From: Takakia lepidozioides
Taxonomy: Eukaryota; Streptophyta; Takakiopsida; Takakiales; Takakiaceae
Assembly: GCA_030704615.1 (NCBI GenBank)
Contig: CM060732.1
Span: 13,890,001 to 13,950,000, forward strand
Reading direction: 5' to 3'
DNA length: 60,000 nt
The translations under genes and the position numbers were made by a program. Positions 1-10,689 of this stretch are shown one piece after another (positions within the stretch are counted from its first letter, which is position 1; every line of letters starts with the position of its first letter). A model generated the notes under the pieces. The model did no database searches, was not told the DNA's origin, and saw only the letters and a list, made by a program, of their open reading frames with translations.

Positions 1-163
1 TAGCATGCATTCTATACACTAGCCAACCACATCATGCATCAACATTCCAAACAAAATAGGACGCACAACATTTGGAACCCATTTCCTTTATTACAATTTT
101 TTTTGTACAATACAAGTTTTTGCAATCAGATTCCTAAGCTAGCTAAACTGGGCTAAGCATGCA
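1..163 (-). mobile_element. Ty3/gypsy chromovirus LTR, start of the 3' LTR (cut by window edge)
   Basis: Read on the minus strand, the LTR begins with TGCATGCTTAGCCC at 163 and runs off the left edge of the window. It follows a purine-rich tract (GCGTGGGGGAGGAAA on minus, about 164-178) that fits a polypurine tract. The same start and tract recur on plus at 4,410-4,425 and on minus at 45,369-45,384, which fixes the LTR boundary. Confidence 0.75.
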
Positions 164-3100
164 TTTCCTCCCCCACGCTCCAAGGTTGATGTCCCCATCA
201 ACGCTTCTTTCGCTTTTGAGGTCGCCCTTCAAAAATTGCAACCGCTTCGGATGCGTTTCCCATTTCAGAGGCACGCACCCAAGATGCCTCCACATGATGA
301 TAGCCCTTCCATTTGACGAGATACTCCGTTTCTCGGTTCTTGAACCTCCTCGACTTAAGTACTGCCTCCACCTCGTACTCAGGTTCATTTTCATGATCCA
401 ACAACACAGGTGGCGGACGCAACACTTGATGTCGATTCGGACGCGCTTCATCTTTGAAGTAAGTCTTCAAAAGGGAGACGTGGAATACTGGATGCACCTT
501 GCTATTTGCCGGCAGCTTCAATTCATACACATCCTCATTCATAACCTTCCGGATGCGAAAGGGTCCCGCATACGGAGGTACGAACTTTGGACTCACTTCC
601 GGAGGTAGTCGGAAATTCTTGATGTTCAACCAGACCTCCGTGCCTGCCTCAAACTTCACTTCCCTCCGCTTCCGATTTGCCTGCCTTTCATACCGTTTCC
701 TAGCTTTGGCAGCGTTGTACTTTGCGAGCTTCAACAAACGCTTGCGTTCTTCCAGTACCGCCGCTACTGCCGGTTCCTCAACGTCCTGGGCAACCCAACT
801 TGTCGGCACCAGAGGTGCTTTTCCATAGACCAATACAAAAGGGGAAACTCCCGTTACGGAGTGTTCTGTGTTATTATAACAGAACTCTGCCACGTCTAAG
901 TGTTCCACCCAGTCTGTTTGGTCTGCCGACACGTAATTCCGCAAGATCTGCTTCACTACGGAATTCACTCTTTCCGTTTGGCCGTCGGTTGTAGGTCAGA
1001 AGGTGGTGCTCATCTTCAGCCTCGTCCCCATCTTCTTCCAAAGTGCCCTCCAAAATTTACTCGTAAACTTTGGATCGCGGTCCGAGACAATATCCTTCGG
1101 GACTCCATGATGCTTTAAGACGTGGGCGAAGTAAAGTCGCCATGTTTCCTGCGCCGTTGCCGTCCCCTTGGTAGGGATGTAATGGCCCATTTTACTGAAC
1201 CTATCCACCACCACCATGATTGCATCGAATCCTTTTGACAGCGGCATAGCAGTCATGAAATCCATCGAGATGCTTTCCCAAGTCCCCTCTGGAATCGGCA
1301 AGGGTTGTAACAGCCCCGCTTGCTTTTTGTACTCGTTCCGGTTTTGTTGGCATGTGGTGCATGTCTTGACATACTCCTCTGCCTCTTCCCTCAATTTGGG
1401 CCAGAAATACTCTTTCTTCAAGAGTGCCGCAGTGCGCTTGGCTCCGCCGTGGTCCGCAAGCGGGCTATTATGACATTCTCTCAAGAGGCTATCTCTGATC
1501 CCTCCCTTCGGCACGTAGAGCTGCTTTTGCTTATACCGGAGCAGTCCATTTTGCAAGTGGAACTGCGATTTAACCCCCATCCTCAAGTCCTCTATCACGG
1601 ACTTTGCCAGCTCGTCCTTCCGGCAAGCCTTTCGGATCTTCCTTTGGAGCGCCGTCTCGCCCCTGTACACCAACAGAAGCTACTGCTTTCTACTTAAAGC
1701 ATCGGCCACCACGTTATCCCGTCCCGGTTTGTACTGGATATCCACATCGAACACCGCCAAAGTATCTTGCCACCTAAGTTGTTTTGGGGACAACTTGGGC
1801 TGCGTGGCAAAATACTTCAGCATGAAATTGTCCGTGAACACCTTCACTGGGTTGGAACCAACATAGTGGCGCCAAAGCTCCAGACAGTGCACCACCGCCT
1901 TCATCTCTTTCTCGTGCGTCGGCCACCGTCGCTCCACTTCATTCAGTTTCTTACTTTCGTAAGCCACTGGACGTCCATCTTGCATCAGTACAACCCCAAT
2001 CGCGAAGTCCGACGCATCTGTATGAATCTCGAACGGACGATCGAACTCCGGGATTTTCAAGACTGGAGCTTCCGCCATCCGCTGCTTCAATTCAGCAAAA
2101 GCTTGGCCACAAAAGGTGTTCCATGCCCAGACTTTGGATTTACACAGAAGGTCTGACAGCGGCTCCGTGATCTTGGCGAAATTTCTCACATACTTCCGGT
2201 AATAGGAGGCGAGTCCTAGGAAGGATCGCACTCCCGGGACCGAAGTCGGAGGCTCCCAGTCCAAAGATTGCTTTCACCTTCCTGTCATCCATTCTGATCT
2301 CATCCTGTGTAATCACATGCCCCAGGAACTCCACTTTTGTGACCCCGAATTTGCACTTTGAAGCTTTGGCATACAGCTTCCCTTCCCGCAATTTCTGGAA
2401 CACCCTTTTGAGGTGCTCCAGGTGCTCCTCCTTTGTTTTCGAATACACCAAGATGTCATCGATGTACACGATCACAAAGTAATCCAACCACTCCTGGAAA
2501 AGGCTGTTCATCGGCGTGCTAAAGGTCGCGGGAGCGTTGGTGAGTCCAAAAGGCATCACCAAGAACTCATATGAACCATACCTTGTCCTGCACGCGGTCT
2601 TCTCCTCATCTCCTTCTGCCACTCGAATTTGATGATAGCCGGAGCGTAGATCGATCCGGCTGAAATACTTCGCTCCTGCCAACCGATCAAAAAGGTCATC
2701 GATCCTTGGCAAAGGGTACCGGTTTTTTATAGTCACCTTATTCAAAGCCCTGTAATCGACACACATCCGCAGCGTCCCATCTTTTTTGTCTGCGAATAGC
2801 ACCGGGGCTCTGTAAGGTGACTTACTCGGCCGGATGTATCCCTTTGACATTAGATCTTTGAGCTGAGTCTTCAGCTCGACCAACTCTCTGTGGCTCAACC
2901 GGTAGGGCGCCTTGGCAGGCGGTTCCAATCCCGGTATCACCTCAATCTTGTGGTCAACTCCTCTTCGCGGTGGCAAGCCGCTTGGTAAATCCTCCGACAT
3001 CACATCCTGGTATTTCTCCAAAATCCCCTTGATCCAATCTAGGTCGGCTCCCCATCGCCTTCTCCCTTCACTTCTCTAATGTAGAGCAAAAACTGGGCTC

Positions 3101-3536
3101 GTGCGCCTCCTCCACGGCCCACTCCCTTGCTGACAGAAGGTTATTCGCCCTCCCAGGGTTTGGGCGTTTCCGACACTCGTAAGACCTCGCCACCATTCCC
3201 ACATGGCAGCGTGACTACTCTCTTGCGGCCATCTATGACCGCTCCGGATTTGCTCAAAAATGTCATCCCCAAAATGAGATCCACTCCATCGATCTCGCAG
3301 ATGGTGAAGTTCTCACGTCCCTCCCAACTCCCCAGTTAAAGAGGAACATCAAACGCCAACCTTGTCACCAATTGCGGTCCTTTGGCAGAACGCACCTCAA
3401 TAGAGGCCCCCACGTCACTTGTCGGAGTCCCAGCTTTGTGCCGTTGCCGGTGTCATGAAGGAGTGCGACGCTCCTGTGTCCACCAACAACGACACGTTAG
3501 TTCCGGATATTATCCCGTCCACGAACAATAAAATTT
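164..3536 (-). pseudogene. pol: Ty3/gypsy chromovirus pol copy A: protease, RT, RNase H, integrase, chromodomain
   Basis: Degenerate polyprotein of a chromodomain-bearing Ty3/gypsy retrotransposon. In coding order on minus: aspartic protease with LLVDTGASHSFM (about 3,536-3,100); reverse transcriptase with IDLRSGYHQ and the catalytic [10 protein letters not shown] (about 3,050-2,270); RNase H with HTDASD, FTDN and VVADALS (2,264-1,680); integrase with an H-H-C-C zinc finger (CTTCQQN) and core DFMTAMP, VSDRDPKF, TDGQTERVN (1,673 to about 500); chromodomain with EYLVKWKGYHHVEASW (about 420-198). Lesions: a one-base insertion near 2,265 between RT and RNase H, a CAG-to-TAG stop near 1,680, a CGA-to-TGA stop near 996, and a frame change between protease and RT near 3,050. 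Gag is absent. The 5' side breaks at about 3,535, where sequence switches to integrase on the opposite strand. Not functional as it stands. Confidence 0.92.
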
Positions 3537-4424
3537 TGGAGGGCACTTTGGAAGAAGATGGGGACGAGGCTGAAGATGAGCACCGCCTTTCGACCTACGA
3601 CCGACGGCCAAACAGAAAGGGTGAATTCCGTAGTGAAGCAGATCTTGCGGAATTACGTGTCGGCAGACCAAACAGACTGGGTGGAATACTTAGACGCGGC
3701 AGAGTTCTGTTATAATAACACAGAAACATCCGCAACGGGAGTTTCCCCTTTCGTATTGGTCTATGGAAAAGCACCTCTGGTGCCGACAAGTTGGGCCGCC
3801 CAGGACGTTGAAGAACCGGCAGTAGCGGCGGTACTGGAAGAACGCGAGCGTTTGTTGAAGCTCGCAAAGTACAATATTGCCAAAGCTAGGAAACGGTATG
3901 AAAGGCAGGCGAATCGAAGCGGAGGGAAGTGAAGTGAAGTTTGAGGCAGGCACGGAGGTCTGGTTGAACATCAAGAATTTCCGACTACCTCCGGAAGTGA
4001 GTCCGAAGTTCGTACCTCCGTATGCGGGACCCTTTCGCATTCGGAAGGTTATGAATGAGGATGTGTATGAATTGGAGCTGCCGGCAAACAGCAAGGTGCA
4101 CCCAGTATTCCATGTCTCCCTTTGAAGCCTTACTTCAAAGATGAAGCGCGTCCGAATCGGCATCAAGTGTTGCTTCCGCCACCTATGCTGTTGGATCATG
4201 AAAATGAACTGAGTACGAGTGGAGGCAATACTTAAGTCGAGAGAGTTCAGGAACCGAGAAACGGAGTATCTCGTCAAATGGAAGGGCTATCATCATGTGG
4301 AGGCCTTGGGTGCGTGCCTCAGAAATGGGAAATGCATCCGAGGCGGTTGCAGCTTTCGAAGGGCGACCTCAAAAGCGGAAGAAGCGTTGATGGGGACATC
4401 AACCTTGGAGCGTGGGGGAGGAAA
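3536..4424 (+). pseudogene. pol: Ty3/gypsy integrase C-terminus plus chromodomain fragment, plus strand
   Basis: This is the plus-strand counterpart of the 3' end of copy A: integrase C-terminal half (TAFRPTTDGQTERVN near 3,590, EVWLNIKNFRLPPEVSPKF near 3,955) and chromodomain (EYLVKWKGYHHVEA near 4,265). It begins mid-integrase at about 3,536, directly against the protease end of copy A on minus, with 2-3 bp shared at the breakpoint. Frame breaks lie near 3,925 (GGGAAGTGAAG tract), a stop at 4,123 and another near 4,213. With 1-1,070 it forms inverted arms of about 1 kb around 2.5 kb. The purine tract and LTR start at 4,410-4,425 follow in normal order. Confidence 0.9.
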
Positions 4425-5904
4425 TGCATGCTTAGCCCGGCTTAGCTAGCTTAGGAATCCGATTACAAAAACTTGTATTGTACAAAAATTTGTTATAAAG
4501 GAATTGGGTTCCAAATGTTGTGCGTCCTATTTTGTTTGGAATGGTGATGCATGGTATGGTTGGCTTCTTTGGGAGTTCACGTGCTAGTGCGCACCTGGCG
4601 CGTGCGCGTACTATAACTGCGCTACCGAGGGGGTTGCCTTGTAGTGCGGGCTAACGCGGAAGCTACGTGCTTCCGTTCACGTACTATAATCGTGTAGCCT
4701 CGGGACGAAGTCGTAGTGCGGCTTCGGCGTGTTCCCGTACCTCAGGCCAGCATTCCAAGGCGGACCCAATTGTAGTGATTGGGGCGCACGGTTGGTTCAG
4801 GTTTATCTTCCTAGTCAAAGAGGGTTCCAGGGAACCCTTGCTCAAGGTGATGCCAAAAGCGGCATCATGAGCGATCGCAAGCAATGTTGTTGCAGTAAGG
4901 CGATTCGATCCTCGGGGAGGATTGTTCCTTGGCCTTGAAGTAGGCCAAGAAGAGTGCACTGGGAGGAGCTGGAGAGGCTCCACCCTTGGCCGGGACTTGG
5001 AGGAAGTCGGCCGAACTAGCTAGTGGAGAGTAGAGTCAAGTGTGGGGTTTGGTTCTTTGCCATGGGACGCCATGGTACGGAAACAAACTCCTTTGATGTG
5101 GGACGCCACAACTTGAATGTTCGTTTCTACAAAATGGACAAGTCGATGAGGACATCGACTCCATGTTGGTAGGGGTGTGTGTCGCGGCCCTTTGCCTTGA
5201 GGGTAGGGGGTCGGGACACATGAGGGGCTGCCCCTGTGGTGGGGGCATCGGCAGCGATAGGTATGGGGGGCTGAAGCACCCTTGAGTGCCCAAGGCACTG
5301 AAGGAGGCGGAGGCGCTCACTAGGTGGAGTCCCGCACACCGGGTTGCGGTGGGGGTGGCTCCACAAGGGGTGGTGGTAGCTTAGCGGGACTTAGTGGGGG
5401 TGGCATAGGACTCACCAAGGGGGCGGAGAAATCGTGGTGGGAGTCGTGGGGAGTCTTGGGACTCAGCACGGTCCATAGGGGCCGTGGTGAGTGGGCCAAG
5501 ACTCACCGCGACTCATCACCGGGAGTCGAGGGTTTTCGTGGTGGTTCGCCATAAAATGGCATGGCTGGTTATGAAACCCCCGCGGACAGCTACAGAAGTA
5601 TATATAGGGAGTAGTAACCCGAGAACGGTGCAAGCCCGTTGGTGACCAAAAACTAGTGAGTAAGCGAGCGAGCCGGAAAGCGACCAAAGAGTGGGGAGCC
5701 CGTTCCGGACTGCCATCTACCAAAGGGAATTCTCCTAGTCCCAAATAGGTGGAGGGTTTAGAGGGAAGCGAAGGGGGACCGTTATGTCCCGGTGAGCAGC
5801 CGAAGCTCCAAGTTGGCCCGGGCGGCCAGGTTGGGAGTCAGCGCGCGCATCAAAGCGAGTAATTATGACTTGAAGGGGAGCTTACCGAAGTGAGGTGCGC
5901 GACA
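4425..5904 (+). mobile_element. Ty3/gypsy LTR, nearly full length (TG...CA)
   Basis: It starts TGCATGCTTA after the polypurine tract and ends GGTGCGCGACA. The end is defined by the second LTR copy, where the same CA at 6,748 is followed by two bases and the primer-binding site. Length is 1,480 bp; the copy at 45,369 carries about 100 bp (45,115-45,215) missing here, so the ancestral LTR was nearer 1.6 kb. It holds the element promoter (TATATATA at 5,599). The base after the terminal CA is not gag or host but internal LTR sequence. Confidence 0.8.
5599..5606 (+). promoter_or_regulatory. LTR TATA box
   Basis: TATATATA lies in the conserved context CTACAGAAG...GGGAGTAGTAACCC. The same block occurs at 7,769, 7,947, 40,145 (minus) and 47,668, always about 270-310 bp before the LTR 3' end, as expected for the U3/R promoter. 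Confidence 0.6.
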
Positions 5905-6748
5905 ATAATTGTGTAACCTCGGGACAAAGTCTTAGTGCAACTTCGGCGTGTTCCCGTACCTTAGGCCAACATCTCAAAGCGGGCCAAATTGTAGTGAGTG
6001 GGGCGCACGGTGAGTTCAAGGTTATCTTCATAGTCAAAGGGGTTCAAGGCGAACCCTTGCTCAAGGTGATGCCAAAAAGCGGCACCATGAGCGGTCGCAA
6101 ACAATAGTTGTTGTAGTAAGAGGATTCGATTCTCGGGGATGATCATACCTTGGCCATGAAGTGGGCCAAGAAAAGTGCACTGAGAAGCTCCACCCTTGGC
6201 CGTGACTTTGGGGAATCGGCTGAACTAGCTAGTGGGGAGTAAGAGTCAAGTGAGAGTTTGGTTCTTTGCCACGGGACGCCATGACACCCCACGACTCCCA
6301 CCACAAGGCTTTAGCCCCACCGTGATCATATGTCCCCAGTGAGCATCTCCGCCCCCTTGAGTGCCTTTGGTCCTCAAGGTGCTTTAGCCCCCAGTCCTAT
6401 TGCTTCTACTGCCCCCACCACAGGGGCAGCCCCTCTTGTGTCCCGACCCCCTGCCCTCAAGGCAAAGGGCCGCGACACACACCCCTACCAACAAGGAGCT
6501 GATGCCCTCATGGACTAGTTCCTTTCTTGTGGAAACTAACATCCAAGTTGTGGCGTCCCGCATCAAAGGGAATTCTCCTAGTCCCAAATAGGTGGAGGGT
6601 TTAGAGGGAAGCGAAGGGGGACCGTTATGTCCCAGTGAGCAGCCGAAGCTCCAAGTTGGCCCGGGCGGCCAGGTTGGGAGTCAGGCGCGCGCATCAAAGC
6701 GAGTAATTATGACTTGAAGGGGAGCTTACCGAAGTGAGGTGCGCGACA
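5905..6748 (+). mobile_element. Second partial LTR, internally inverted, ending at the primer site
   Basis: It begins at an internal LTR point (ATAATTGTGTAACC, equivalent to about 4,686) and ends at GCGCGACA. Roughly 6,285-6,568 is inverted relative to the equivalent stretch of the preceding LTR (about 5,095-5,455): on minus it reads GGGACGCCACAACTTGGATG... with the GGTAGGGGTGTGTGTCGCGG block. The TATA region is missing. It is the LTR adjacent to the primer-binding site and gag. Confidence 0.75.
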
Positions 6749-6750
6749 CT

Positions 6751-6762
6751 TGGTATCAGAGC
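6751..6762 (+). promoter_or_regulatory. Primer-binding site (initiator-Met tRNA type)
   Basis: TGGTATCAGAGC is the standard plant retrotransposon primer site, complementary to the 3' end of initiator methionine tRNA. It lies two bases after the LTR terminal CA. It anchors the LTR end and the orientation of the gag that follows. Confidence 0.9.
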
Positions 6763-6803
6763 TTAGAGTTCAGTACGCGATCGTCCTTGGGATTGGCCTC
6801 ATC

Positions 6804-7604
6804 ATGGGGTCGGGCAAGCCAAAGCGAAAGCGGAACGGCCCAAAAGATGATGATCCTGGTGAACTCGATGGGGGCGACGTGTCACCGAAGCGGCCGTTTG
6901 AGGAAGCGACGCAGGTTTCTGAAAGCGAGGCCGCTCAAGAGCGGGAGGAATCCGAGGAGTCGGAGCCCGAGGAATCCGTGAGAGCTCCGACCGACCGACA
7001 GATGCCTCCCATGCCGGCAGCCTTTTGGGAAGGGTTGTTGGCGCAGTTTGGCGGGACGTTGAAAGACGTGTTGAAGGCGGCTAATGCCACTTCCACTAAG
7101 GCAAAGTTTAAAGTGAAGCCTAAGGAACCCGGCACCTTCGAGGGCGTCCGAAATCGGAAGGCACTCAACAACTGGCTCCTGGAGCTAAAGCAGTACTTCC
7201 GGGCGGCAAAGTTGAGTGACGAGGATCGGGTGGAAGTGGCTCCCACCTATTTGAGGGGCTATGCTCAACAATGGTGGCAGAAACGCCTTCACGACCGAGG
7301 CCCAAGCCCGGAAACCTTGAACTGGAGTGGGTTCAAGGAATTGATGAAGAGACAGTTTGTGCCCTTCAACGCGTCCTGGCTTGCCCGGGACAAGATGAGG
7401 AATTTGAAGCAAACAGATGACATTCGGGGGTATGTCCAGGCTTTCAATGTGCTGTTGCTCGAAGTCGCGGATATGGCAGAACCAGAAATGGTCTTCAACT
7501 TTGTGGCGGGACTGGCCCCATGGGCCAGGCGGAAGTTGGAGGAGAAGCCACCCAAGACTTTGAACGAGGCAATTGAGAGGGCTGAATGTTTCTCGGATGT
7601 CCGT
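6804..7604 (+). pseudogene. gag: Ty3/gypsy gag, 3'-truncated and fused to LTR
   Basis: Capsid-type gag of the chromovirus. The ATG at 6,804 (MGSGKPKRKRNG) is chosen because it lies about 40 bp after the primer site and opens a basic, then acidic, N-terminal tail. The Retrotrans_gag core is clear: LNNWLLELKQYFRAA, YLRGYAQQWWQKRL, FKELMKRQFVPF, DDIRGYVQAFNVLL, FVAGLAPWARRKLEEKPP. After about residue 267 (ECFSDVRRG) the sequence switches to LTR, and the frame runs on through LTR to a stop at 7,724. The zinc knuckle, protease and pol are therefore missing. The homologous continuation is seen at 40,258. Confidence 0.88.
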
Positions 7605-8254
7605 AGGGGTGAGTCGTGGGGAGTCTTGGGACTCAGCACGGTCCATAGGGGCCGTGGTGAGTGGGCCAAGACTCACCGCGACTCATCACCGGGAGTCGAG
7701 GGTTTTCGTGGTGGTTCGCCATAAAATGGCATGGCTGGTTATGAAACCCCCGCGGACAGCTACAGAAGTATATATAAGGAGTAGTAACCCCGAGAACGGT
7801 GCAAACCCGTTGGTGACCAAAAACTAGTGAGTAAGCGAGCGAGCCGGAAAGCGACCAAAGAGTGGGGAGCTGTTCCGGACTGCTAGGAGTTGGTCGCCAA
7901 AAAAGACATGGGCTATTTGTGAGACCCCCGTCGACCCCTACAGAAGTATATATAGGAAGTAGTAACCCTGAGAACGGTGTTGCAAGTCCGTTAAGCGAGC
8001 AAAAGCTAGTGAGCAAGCAAATGAGCTGGAAAACGACGAAAGTGTAGGGAGCTATTCCGGACTGCCTACAACTAAAGGGAATTCCCACTGAGCCCGCGTT
8101 GTCGAGGGTCCCGTGGGGGAGCAAGGGGGACCGATGTCCCGGTGAGGAGTCGAAGCTCCAAGTTGGCCCGACGGTTAGTTTGGGAGTCAGGCGCGCGCAT
8201 CAAAGCGAGTAACTATGACTTGAAGGGGAGTTTACCGAAGTGAGGTGCGCGACA
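7605..8254 (+). mobile_element. LTR 3' fragment with duplicated promoter block
   Basis: Starts inside the LTR (GAGTCGTGGGGAGTCTTGG, as at 5,446) and ends GGTGCGCGACA at 8,254, followed by unrelated sequence, so this is the right-hand edge of the element complex. The TATA block appears twice, at about 7,740-7,895 and, diverged, at about 7,905-8,080. Confidence 0.8.
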
Positions 8255-9560
8255 CCCAGCTCCTTAGCCCATTTGGCGTGGAGGGATGTGACCCCACTCC
8301 TCTAACATTCCAGCTGTGCAGCAAGTGATTCATGTCCATGATAAGACTGCAGGCCCATAGTTCCACTGCGATTTGATTGCCTTGAGAAAGAGAAGCAGTA
8401 TTTTGTTCTCTTGTCCTAGGGGGTTACTAGGTAAGAGAGCCATGAGAATCTTGCAGAGAGAGGGATAACACAAGACAATTTCAAGTGAAGATTTTAATGG
8501 TTCTTGATTATCTCACTGGGGCTAGTTTCTTGAACTGTCTCCCTTTTGCCATGATCCAGGGCAGGCCCAGGGTAAACTCCTAGCAGGTCTTTTGAGAATA
8601 TAGCTTCCAAGTCAGCTGAGATATTGGAGAGATCGCTACTTCCCCTCCAGTTCGGGAGAAGTCACTTAGCGGGAGAAGTCACTTAGAGGAAAAAGAGCTG
8701 TCAAACACCAAGCCCAATCGCGCCTCTTGTTAAGCACATTTGGCGATAAAATGAAGATGGGGGAGTAAGCATGGGGTAGCATGTTTACCGTAGGTGGGGA
8801 GTCTACTGTCTTCTCCGAGAGCATGAACGTGAGCGACTGCCCTCAGTCAGGGTTTAACAACATTTGAGTGGGGGAGATGTTTGGCACTTTTGCATCGGCC
8901 ACCACTGCTCGACGAGCTTCTTTGGAGGTTTGGGCCTCAAGCTTCCGCAGTATCACAATCTTTTGAACCATCCTCTCGCTTTCTTCAAAAATCAGAAAGC
9001 TTTTTCATGGATCGTTTACCCTGCACGAGAGAGATTATACTTATCAGCCCGAATCTAGTTGTGGATTCCTTTAGTAACTGAGATATCTGAGCCAGAGATG
9101 ATCGGCAGTACATGAACAACCATCAGATGAGGGTTAGATGCATTACTTTCAACTAGAATACCGATGTGCTTCAGATTGTCCATGGAAATAATAGCATTGG
9201 AGTTGTAGGAAAGAAGAATGTCCCGAGAAAGTTTCAGAGTGAGCTCTCGCTCATGTCCCATTGTGAATGCATTGGTGTGCTCCTCATAGATCCAAGCCGA
9301 TCTGAATCCTTAACTACCATTTATGAAAAAAACCCCAATATACTCTTCGATGAAGGTGTAACATTGGGATGATGCAAATCGCTGCCTACTCCCTCAAGTA
9401 ACCAGAACCTAGTGCCTAACCATTCAGGGGTAAATTGGTAAAGGACTGCCATTTAAGAAAGGAGACTGTCATGCTGGATCCGAGCTATTGCAGTTCGGAT
9501 TTTGAAAACGGGAAGGAAACCCATGCTTGTGTGTTGTTGATTGGAAGGGAAGCATCTGGA
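8255..9560. other. Intergenic, no recognisable gene
   Basis: Flank of the chromovirus insertion. ORFs are short and show no family features. A purine run followed by TGTTTGG at 8,866-8,885 resembles a copia polypurine tract plus LTR start, but no LTR end or coding domain accompanies it. Confidence 0.4.
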
Positions 9561-9565
9561 CGGAT

Positions 9566-10523
9566 CTAAGGGGGTGAGGTCCCATCATCCGCCAATCTTT
9601 TTTTTCTTTTAGACTTCAGGCCATGCACTTCCATATGCTCGTTGATTGCATTAGTTGGGTTGGAAGAAGCGGAGTTGTCTGCCTGCTGCTCAATCACTTT
9701 CTTCCTTAATTTAATTGGGCAATCCAACTTCATATGTTCCACTCCATTATAGGCAAAACAGATAATACGGAGGACCTCTTCTCTGATTGCAACATCAATG
9801 AAAGATTTGTCCAATGTGGGTAGTTTGATGGAGAGCCTAGATGATGGCTGCTTCTGGCATGAGGACTATGATGTTGGGAACACCATTGTCCTTGTTGTAG
9901 TCCAAGTGTATGTCCTCATTGTCGATGCTAAGTATACTGTCCTCAACTAGGTCATACACCTTTATGGACCCAATATATAATGTGCCAAATTACGCTGGAG
10001 AGATGAGAGGTAAGTGCTAGGCAGAAAAAGAATTGGAATAACGTGAGGCTTCCAAGTTACACCTTCTTTGTATCCCCAATCCTGAGTCCAGGGGAACATA
10101 TGAGCTTTGCATGGAGAATTGCGAGTATTGAGTGCTCCTTTAGCTTTTGAGCAGAACATGATTGCGTACATAGAAACCTCTGCGTAGACAAAAATGTGTG
10201 AGCCCTCCCTCCGAATCAAGGTATTCTACAACCCATCTGCATACCCAAGTCCTGGGTCTGATCTTTCCACTAGGGAAGTATACCAACACTTCTTGTTGGG
10301 CAAACTTTTGAGATTGTGCAACCATTTTGTCAATACTGAGTGTAAGAATTGGCTGCGAGTTAGAGTTTGTCACCGCTGTGTCTTCCCACAGTATGAGCTT
10401 GGAGGAGATCGGGGATGGAAGAGTGAGCTTGTTTCTCGGGCCCTTACCTAGAATCGAGCCCCAAGTGAGTTCCGAAGTGACCGATGTATGAGCCCAGCCC
10501 TGTCTATGGCCTCTACCGCTCAT
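9566..10523 (-). pseudogene. LINE ORF1-like relic (DUF4283 region plus degenerate zinc knuckle)
   Basis: On minus three frame-broken pieces read in order. First (about 10,420-10,150): a DUF4283-like stretch around KFAQQEVLVYFPSGK. Second (about 10,110-9,850): W-rich sequence, then STYLSSLQRNLAHYILGP running into DSILSIDNEDIHLDYN. Third (9,814-9,566): ICFAYNGVEHMKLDCP, which keeps the C-x2-C-x4-H-x4-C spacing of the plant zinc knuckle except that the second Cys is Tyr; a Lys-rich tail follows (KSKRKKRL). This order is typical of ORF1 of plant LINE-type elements. A stop (ATCATCTAG near 9,839) and frame shifts mark it as dead. No reverse transcriptase follows. Family assignment rests on motif order alone. 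Confidence 0.5.
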
Positions 10524-10599
10524 GGAGGAGGATCCTCCCTGCTTCTTCTTTTTTGACGAGTCTCCCTAGAGGCCATGGGTTACACACCCCTCTCACAAA

Positions 10600-10685
10600 A
10601 ACCAAACTAAGAGGGGGAGGAGAGACAGGGAGAAGGAGAAAGAGAAAGAGAAAGAGATGAGGAGAAGGAAGGAGGAGGAGTGGAT
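10600..10685 (+). repeat. Purine-rich low-complexity tract
   Basis: Almost pure G/A sequence built from GAGAAAGAGAAAGAGAAAG and GGAGGAGG steps. No coding or hairpin signal. Confidence 0.7.
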
Positions 10686-10689
10686 GTGC

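Noticed and set aside
8860-8890. Copia-type polypurine tract and LTR start
   Set aside because: Only a short motif match; no LTR end, primer site or copia domains nearby. A similar G-run at 16,785 shows the motif is not specific.
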